Shown here: piece after piece, positions 5,921 to 10,495 of the stretch
How the letters are laid out: each line of letters begins with the position of its first letter
How positions within the stretch are numbered: position 1 is the stretch's first letter
Source: an uncultured Bacilli bacterium
GTDB lineage: Bacteria > Bacillota_I > Bacilli_A > RF39 > UBA660
Assembly: GCA_934096015.1 (NCBI GenBank)
Contig: CAKOLD010000032.1
Span: forward strand, 1-10,495
Direction of reading: 5' to 3'
Length of the DNA stretch: 10,495 nt
The notes under the pieces: generated by a model
Told to the model about the DNA's origin: nothing
The model's input: the letters and a program-made list of their open reading frames with translations, nothing else
The model's database searches: none
Program-made: the position numbers and the translations under genes

Positions 5921-6889
5921 CTAATCATGAATTCTTTTGTCGAATAAAAAAGCATTATTTTTATTTGGTGTTAATTTTTTTACATGATCAAATGCCTCTT
6001 CATTGGTAACTAAATTTTTAGGTTTAAAAACTAATTCAGCAATGTAATCGTCGTTAAAATAAGGCCATTCTTTATATCTGTCTTGTTTATAATTTTCCCA
6101 TTCATTGCCAGTTAAATCTTTTCGGTTAAGGGGTGAAACATGCTCCCATATTTCCCATTTTAGTTTTGCTAAAGTATCTCTTAAATCATTGATTCCTGCA
6201 GATTTTCCTAAAGAAGAATCTTCATATTTTTGCATATCAAAATTTTTACCAATATTAATAACAAAAGTTTTTCCATATTGATCCGCAGCAACTGGAACAA
6301 TAATTGCATTTCCTTTTTTTGCTATATCTACTATACCCCAATAGCACGGTAATACTGGAAGATTAGGTTCCATGTTCCAAGTTCCTTCAATAAAATACAT
6401 TAAATTTCCATTTTCTTTTAAATGATATATCATATCTAGAGATACTCTTTTTCTATCTTCTTTATCTTTTTCATTAAAGTAAAAAACTCCATTTAATCCA
6501 AGAAAAGGGTCATCTACAATTCCTTGGATATGTTCGTAATCTCCTGATAATAAATAGTAATGATCTTTTATGGCTTCACTTACTACTTCTATATCAACTT
6601 TTCCTACATGTGTAATTGCAAATATGATTGGTCTATTAGTTGGAGTTCTTAAATCATTAATTAATGTATAATCAAATCCTCCTATTTTATTTTTTAATTT
6701 GTAAGCTCCTAATATTAAGGGATGAATTTTTTTTCTTTGTTCTAAACTAAGTTTACTCCACCATTTATTTAAATCTTTTTCTCTTAATTTATAATATAAT
6801 TCATAAAATTCTTTTTTTCTTTTAGTTAATTCGTCTAATTCCATTCCTTTTTCATACAACTCTTTTTGTTTATCAGCTAAAACGTTCAT
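5921..6889 (-). CDS. PlsC-family lysophospholipid acyltransferase-like protein
   Basis: A 322-residue protein with the blocks of glycerolipid acyltransferases: HVGKVD at residues 94-99 (the catalytic H-x4-D), 'GVFYF' at 134-138 (block II region), 'FIEGTW' at 166-171 (in place of the usual FPEGTR) and 'IIVPVA' near 196-201. This family moves an acyl chain onto lysophosphatidate or a similar lipid or glycan acceptor at the inner membrane face. A charged helical extension (residues 1-60) precedes the domain, and there is no clear membrane segment. The Trp in place of Arg in block III hints at a non-standard acceptor. The ATG at 6889 is chosen because AGAGGTG lies 6 bases upstream; the in-frame GTG at 6898 is part of that ribosome site. 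It has its own promoter and terminator. Family call fairly sure; substrate unknown. Confidence 0.85.
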   Translation of the reverse strand: MNVLADKQKELYEKGMELDELTKRKKEFYELYYKLREKDLNKWWSKLSLEQRKKIHPLILGAYKLKNKIGGFDYTLINDLRTPTNRPIIFAITHVGKVDIEVVSEAIKDHYYLLSGDYEHIQGIVDDPFLGLNGVFYFNEKDKEDRKRVSLDMIYHLKENGNLMYFIEGTWNMEPNLPVLPCYWGIVDIAKKGNAIIVPVAADQYGKTFVINIGKNFDMQKYEDSSLGKSAGINDLRDTLAKLKWEIWEHVSPLNRKDLTGNEWENYKQDRYKEWPYFNDDYIAELVFKPKNLVTNEEAFDHVKKLTPNKNNAFLFDKRIHD

Positions 6890-6895
6890 CTTATT

Positions 6896-6902
6896 CACCT
6901 CT
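6896..6902 (-). promoter_or_regulatory. Ribosome binding site deciding the acyltransferase start
   Basis: AGAGGTG on the minus strand, 6 bases before the ATG at 6889. The upstream in-frame GTG (6898-6896) lies within this site, so it is unlikely to be the start codon. Confidence 0.7.
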
Positions 6903-6913
6903 TTTTTCGTAGT

Positions 6914-6922
6914 ATTATAACA
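6914..6922 (-). promoter_or_regulatory. Extended -10 promoter of the acyltransferase gene
   Basis: TGTTATAAT on the minus strand is a perfect extended -10 element; no good -35 is visible. Transcription would start near 6907 with a short leader of about 18 bases that contains the ribosome site. The same TGTTATAAT sequence occurs in the promoter at 5740-5767. Confidence 0.6.
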
Positions 6923-6951
6923 TATTTTTATAAATTTTCTTTAATATTAAA

Positions 6952-9342
6952 TTATTCTGAAATTTCTTTTGTTCCCTCGTATTCTATGGTGTAATCTTGT
7001 CCTAATACAGAATCAGGATTATAGATTTTAACTTGACTGTTATAATTTTTAATTATTACTTTAGAATTATTTTTAAAATTAATATTTGATAATACTTTAT
7101 TATTTAAAATATTGCCTTTGATATTTAAAGAACTATTATCAATATCTGCTCCATATTTATAAAGCAAGCTATTTATATCATTTATATTTATTACAGAATT
7201 AAAAATTTTATTAGGAAATTGTTCAAAGTTAGACTCAGATATTTTGGAATTATTAATATTAATTTCTGTTAGTTTTTGATATTCTTCGTTTGGACTATTT
7301 AAAACGTTGTTGGTAAATATAGAATTATCAATTTCTAATATTTTTTGGTAATTAGAATTATATGGATTGAAAGTAAAAGTATTATTATTATATTCTGAAT
7401 CAATAAATTTATAATTTGTATCTTTAGGTGTTCCAATTACAAAGTTATTGTTATAAAACTTATTGCTATTAAAAGTATTCTCTGTATCACTAGTTATTTG
7501 AATTCCGGTATATGTAAAATTATTTTTACCATATTTTTCATTATAGCCTTGAAAATCAGAGATAGTACAATTTCTAAAAGTTGAATTACTATATCTTAAA
7601 TAATTTCCAGTTGTATCACTATATGCTCCTTTAATATCAGTATTTTCTACATTACTATTTTTAAAGTTTATCCAAGTATTGTTTTCATTTAAATATATAT
7701 TAGAATTATTTATATAGGTTGAATTTAACGTTGTGGTGCCTAGTGAATTCATTTCTATTGTTGAATTATTAATTTTACCATTATAGAATGTTGTTTTACC
7801 ATCTAGTTTGGTATTAGTTAATACAAGTTCTTTTACAAAAGGGTTAACTTCTATTACATTATCATTATCATCTTTAATTTGGCGAGCTGAAGAAACTATT
7901 GTGTAGTTAGTGCAATTTTCTATAATAGAATTATTTAATGAAACATAATTAGTTGGTTTACCTGATACTTCTGTTTCGATATCAATTCCTGATTTAGGCA
8001 AAATACCTGCTATTCCATCAAATTCTCCTATTTCATGAATGTACAAATTATTGGCGATAACTTTGTCGGTTTCTTCTATAGTAATTCCCATACGTCTATT
8101 TTTATATACTTCAATATTATTTAAATTAGTTGTAGATAAGTTAGGAGAGTTTCTATCTGCTATAAAAATTCCATCTCCTGTTAGATTGTTAATTACCATA
8201 TTTTCTATTGTTCCAGATGTCTCTGAAAATTTAATTCCATATCCCCAAGCATGAGATTTTAAATATTTAGAGTATTTTCCTATAATTTCGGAATAATCTT
8301 TATAATCATGATTAACTCTGTCTCCTGTTATTTTTCCATTTCTAATTACTATGTTTTTAGAATTAGTTATATTTATTATGTTATATGTAGTCATGGAATT
8401 TGGTGTTAATTTAATTTCTGAATTATTTAATTCTATAATTGTCTTTTTTTCAACATCAGATAAATCTATTATAGTATTTATTGTTTCATTGTTTATACTT
8501 TTTCCTTGAAGTGTCCAATATAAATAATATTGTTTTAATTCCTCATTATAGTTTTTATATCGTTCATATTCTGGATTTTGAGGATTATTAAAAGCGTCAA
8601 GCAAATCATTAAATTCCTCTCCTACTGATACATTATAAATACCTTTTTCAAAATATAATATACCTGTTTTTAATTCTTTTAATTTTAATACTGCTTGTTT
8701 TATTGCTTTTGTATCGTCTTTATTATCATTTTCTTTAGCTCCATAATCATTTACATTAACTATTTTTAAATCGCTTTTATCATTATTATCAGTATAATAT
8801 TTATTATTTAAATTGATATTATAATTTTTTATTAAATTATCTTTATATACAATATATCCATAAGTGTTTTTAGTTGTACTAATATTAATATTAAGTAAAT
8901 CTGTTATAAAAAAATAATAGGTCTTTTCATCATTTAATATAGAATATTTTTCTAATTCTTCTTCACTTAAAGAATTTAATTTCTTTTTTATGTTACTTGT
9001 TAATCTTCTAATTTCTAGTTTATTAATTTCATCATTATTTAATTTTTCATATTTAAAATCATTTACTAAATATTCCCAATCAATTCTATTTAATTCTTTA
9101 TTTTTAACTTTAAAGGTTTTTAATCCTTCTTTATCGTTGGTTTCAATATAATATTTTATGGCACTATTTACAACATCATTAGGACTAATATAACCACTAT
9201 ATATGTCATTGCCTATCAAAATATCATTTTCTTTTAGTTCTTCATTATTATAAGAGTAAGAAACTTTTAAAATTACTGCCGTGAGTAAAAATAAAAATAT
9301 AAAAAAAATAATACTTAACATAATTATTACTTTTTTCTTCAT
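6952..9342 (-). CDS. Large exported right-handed parallel beta-helix protein
   Basis: A 796-residue protein with an N-terminal signal or anchor helix (about 4-25) followed by 'KVSYSY'. Residues 30-115 resemble the whole of the neighbouring 115-aa protein. At 195-238 lies the start of a pectate-lyase-type helix: 'VNDYGAKENDNKDDTKAI', then 'ILYFEKGIYNVS', the classic N-terminal turn of pectate lyase 3/GH28-like folds. From about 300 to the end are Asn-rich repeating strands, including 'NRRMGITIEE' and 'SGIDIETE' (about 415-457), a pair known from parallel beta-helix proteins acting on polysaccharide. It may be a surface polysaccharide lyase or hydrolase, or a binding protein; I cannot point to sure catalytic residues. 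No cell-wall anchor motif. It is the last gene of its set, starting 2 bases after the previous stop. Asn-rich composition follows the AT-rich genome. Confidence 0.85.
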   Translation of the reverse strand: MKKKVIIMLSIIFFIFLFLLTAVILKVSYSYNNEELKENDILIGNDIYSGYISPNDVVNSAIKYYIETNDKEGLKTFKVKNKELNRIDWEYLVNDFKYEKLNNDEINKLEIRRLTSNIKKKLNSLSEEELEKYSILNDEKTYYFFITDLLNINISTTKNTYGYIVYKDNLIKNYNINLNNKYYTDNNDKSDLKIVNVNDYGAKENDNKDDTKAIKQAVLKLKELKTGILYFEKGIYNVSVGEEFNDLLDAFNNPQNPEYERYKNYNEELKQYYLYWTLQGKSINNETINTIIDLSDVEKKTIIELNNSEIKLTPNSMTTYNIINITNSKNIVIRNGKITGDRVNHDYKDYSEIIGKYSKYLKSHAWGYGIKFSETSGTIENMVINNLTGDGIFIADRNSPNLSTTNLNNIEVYKNRRMGITIEETDKVIANNLYIHEIGEFDGIAGILPKSGIDIETEVSGKPTNYVSLNNSIIENCTNYTIVSSARQIKDDNDNVIEVNPFVKELVLTNTKLDGKTTFYNGKINNSTIEMNSLGTTTLNSTYINNSNIYLNENNTWINFKNSNVENTDIKGAYSDTTGNYLRYSNSTFRNCTISDFQGYNEKYGKNNFTYTGIQITSDTENTFNSNKFYNNNFVIGTPKDTNYKFIDSEYNNNTFTFNPYNSNYQKILEIDNSIFTNNVLNSPNEEYQKLTEININNSKISESNFEQFPNKIFNSVININDINSLLYKYGADIDNSSLNIKGNILNNKVLSNINFKNNSKVIIKNYNSQVKIYNPDSVLGQDYTIEYEGTKEISE

Positions 9343-9344
9343 AA

Positions 9345-9692
9345 TTACACACCTATTCTTTGTTCAATTACTTTTTTTTCTTCATCAGTAAGTTCGATAT
9401 AACAGTCTTTTTTGGAGTCATATTTCCCCCATATAGTATTACCATAAATATCTTTTCCATTATATTTATAAACTATAACATTTTCATCTTTATAATTGTC
9501 ATAATACTCAACTGCTGCCAACATAATTTTGTTAGGATTTACATATCCATTAAATATTTTTTCACCAACTATAATAGAATTGTCAGTTAAAGCACTATTA
9601 TTTGGATAAGAATATGATTTATTTTTAATTAAAATACATCCTATTAGTATAATTGTTAATGATAAAAATAATATTTTATATTTATTGTTCAT
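9345..9692 (-). CDS. Small exported protein, paralog of the beta-helix protein's N-terminal module
   Basis: A 115-residue protein with a hydrophobic N-terminal helix (about 7-22) then 'KSYSY' and 'NSIIVGEKIFNGYVNPNK' (38-55). The latter aligns with 'NDILIGNDIYSGYISPND' in the beta-helix protein encoded next. The match continues through 'AAVEYY' versus 'SAIKYY', 'NTIW' versus 'NRIDW', and the ending 'TDEEKKVIEQRI' versus 'NNDEINKLEIRRL', so it is a full-length copy of that module without the helix. The sequence LIGC (16-19) fits a lipobox, so it could be a lipoprotein; a plain membrane anchor is the alternative. It starts inside the upstream gene (11-base overlap, GAGG site 7 bases before) and ends 2 bases before the beta-helix gene. 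Perhaps a partner or assembly factor for the big protein; function unknown. Confidence 0.8.
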   Translation of the reverse strand: MNNKYKILFLSLTIILIGCILIKNKSYSYPNNSALTDNSIIVGEKIFNGYVNPNKIMLAAVEYYDNYKDENVIVYKYNGKDIYGNTIWGKYDSKKDCYIELTDEEKKVIEQRIGV

Positions 9693-10191
9693 ATTTTACC
9701 TCATCAACTATTACATTTATTATTTTTACACTTTTCATATCTTCTAAAAAACATTTACTTATATCGTCAGTTATAAATTGTTTTTTTAAATATTTATTAT
9801 AATAAAGTATTTCTGCATAACCTTTTGTAATATTTCCATCTTTATCATAAATAAGTAAACATGTTCTACCAGTATAGTCTCTTTCATTATTTAACCATTT
9901 ATAATAGTAATATTTTTCTAACTTCTTTGTTGTAGTGGAACTAGTTGTAATGGGTTTTGTTTTCTTTTTTGTTGTAGTACTTTCAATCTTTTTTGTTTCT
10001 GAATTTATATTGGTGGTAGTCTTTGGCTTGTTTGTTTTGTTAGTATTGGAAATGGTATTTATTTTATTTGTCGTTTGATCGTTATTAACATTTGAGTAAC
10101 TTACTTTTAAATATTTAAAAATTAAAAGTAAAAGTATAATCAAACACATAAAATATATAAAAAGTGTAATTTTTTTTTTTACATTACTCAT
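9682..10191 (-). CDS. Membrane-anchored protein with Thr/Lys-rich linker, unknown function
   Basis: A 169-residue protein with a membrane helix (about 9-27), 'KVSYS' at 29-33, then a low-complexity linker rich in Thr, Lys, Asn and Ser (about 36-90) and a small folded C-terminal part (92-169) with two cysteines (111 and 147). The linker looks like a wall-spanning, possibly glycosylated stalk, which is inference. The KVSYS motif recurs after the hydrophobic helix of the beta-helix protein, and SYS also in the 115-aa protein, tying the three together. The start at 10191 has AAGGA 7 bases upstream. Codons 4-8 contain a run of eleven A (10180-10170), which could slip. First gene of the three-gene set, with a plausible weak promoter just upstream. 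Family not recognised. Confidence 0.8.
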   Translation of the reverse strand: MSNVKKKITLFIYFMCLIILLLLIFKYLKVSYSNVNNDQTTNKINTISNTNKTNKPKTTTNINSETKKIESTTTKKKTKPITTSSTTTKKLEKYYYYKWLNNERDYTGRTCLLIYDKDGNITKGYAEILYYNKYLKKQFITDDISKCFLEDMKSVKIINVIVDEVKYEQ

Positions 10192-10208
10192 AATACCATC
10201 CTTATTAT

Positions 10209-10237
10209 TTTATATCATAATTTACTATTAAAGTAAA
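10209..10237 (-). promoter_or_regulatory. Weak promoter of the three-gene beta-helix set, with palindrome
   Basis: On the minus strand TTTACT (10237-10232) and TATAAA (10214-10209) are 17 bases apart, an acceptable but weak sigma-A pair. The -35 lies within an inverted repeat, TTTACT-5-AGTAAA (10221-10237), which could be an operator. It lies between the ppdK terminator and the start at 10191. Confidence 0.4.
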
Positions 10238-10245
10238 CTTTATAC

Positions 10246-10276
10246 AAAAAAGACTAAGATTTTGTAACCTTAGTCT
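10246..10276 (-). terminator. Rho-independent terminator of ppdK
   Basis: Perfect 8-base arms AGACTAAG and CTTAGTCT (10276-10269 and 10258-10251) enclose a 10-base loop and are followed by five more T (10250-10246) on the minus strand. It lies 35 bases after the ppdK stop. Confidence 0.88.
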
Positions 10277-10311
10277 CTCAATGTACAATTATAGATTTTG
10301 AAAATTTAAAT

Positions 10312-10495
10312 TTACTTATTCTCGTTTTCGCGTATTGCTGCTTGAGCTGCTGCAAGTCTTGCTATTGGAACTCTAAATGGAGAACAAGATACATAGTCAA
10401 GTCCTATATTATGACAAAATTCTACACTAGCAGGATCTCCACCGTGTTCACCACATATACCAACATGTAAATTTTCATTAACTGGTTTTCCTAGT
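10312..10495 (-). CDS. ppdK: Pyruvate, phosphate dikinase, C-terminal end only
   Basis: The last 60 residues of pyruvate, phosphate dikinase, which interconverts pyruvate, ATP and phosphate with phosphoenolpyruvate, AMP and pyrophosphate in the cytosol. The signature 'ICGEHGGDP' (residues 13-21 of the visible part) holds the active-site Cys of the pyruvate-binding domain. 'GLDYVSCSPFRVPIARLAAA' (31-50) is the near-invariant C-terminal stretch of the family. The gene enters from the window edge, so the start and the ATP-grasp and phosphohistidine domains are not seen. It ends at a TAA (10314-10312), followed by a clear terminator, so it is not co-transcribed with the surface genes. In low-GC anaerobes this enzyme commonly serves glycolysis, which is family knowledge. 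Confidence 0.96.
   Translation of the reverse strand, partial: LGKPVNENLHVGICGEHGGDPASVEFCHNIGLDYVSCSPFRVPIARLAAAQAAIRENENK

Noticed and set aside
6890..6898. GTG at 6898 as the acyltransferase start
   Set aside because: The GTG is itself part of the AGAGGTG ribosome site for the ATG at 6889.
6940..6951. 12-base palindrome TTTAATATTAAA after the beta-helix gene as a terminator
   Set aside because: It is made only of A and T, has no loop and is not followed by a T-run; no convincing terminator is seen for this operon before the acyltransferase promoter.

Overview
The window is a very AT-rich stretch of a low-GC Gram-positive (Firmicutes/Bacillota, probably Bacilli or Mollicutes-related) chromosome. 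This is inferred from base composition, Shine-Dalgarno sites of the AGGAGG type, sigma-A-like promoters, Lys/Asn/Ile-rich proteins, and a pyruvate phosphate dikinase gene at the edge. Tryptophan is read from TGG and genes end in TAA or TAG, so nothing points to the mycoplasma code. Every supported gene is on the minus strand, so the order of transcription runs from high to low coordinates. I see no tRNA, rRNA, CRISPR array, insertion sequence or phage gene.

In transcription order: (1) 10312-10495 is the 3' end of ppdK, closed by a good rho-independent terminator. (2) 10191-6952 is a tightly packed three-gene set. It encodes a Thr/Lys-rich membrane-anchored protein (169 aa), a small exported protein (115 aa) and a large exported right-handed parallel beta-helix protein (796 aa). 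The 115-aa protein appears to be a free-standing copy of the N-terminal module of the beta-helix protein. All three carry a Ser-Tyr-Ser motif just after the hydrophobic N-terminal helix. (3) 6889-5921 is a PlsC-family acyltransferase with its own extended -10 promoter and a strong terminator. (4) 5767 to beyond position 1 is a second operon with a near-consensus promoter. It encodes four paralogous exported or membrane-anchored proteins, then a 50-aa protein, then a large helical cytosolic-looking protein cut by the window edge.

The most notable system is this second operon. Three of the four paralogs carry an N-terminal hydrophobic helix ending in Thr-Tyr-Ala-Trp-Phe, followed about ten residues later by a conserved Phe and a Leu-rich strand. 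That layout resembles the SipW-type signal peptide of TasA and camelysin (CalY), the fibre-forming matrix proteins of Bacillus. All four share a scaffold of three conserved strands ('FDLFIKN', 'VRVAFAQIG', 'ITKVRVYVFIEGQDVD'). The first gene is the most diverged and lacks the Thr-Tyr-Ala-Trp-Phe motif, so it may be a permanent membrane anchor. The two middle genes are close paralogs with four conserved cysteines. An intergenic hairpin separates them from the fourth paralog. No SipW-like signal peptidase is visible here. A multi-subunit surface fibre or matrix system is my inference and is not shown directly by the sequence.

Together the window looks like a cell-surface region: two operons of exported proteins flanking a membrane-lipid acyltransferase, downstream of a central-metabolism gene.
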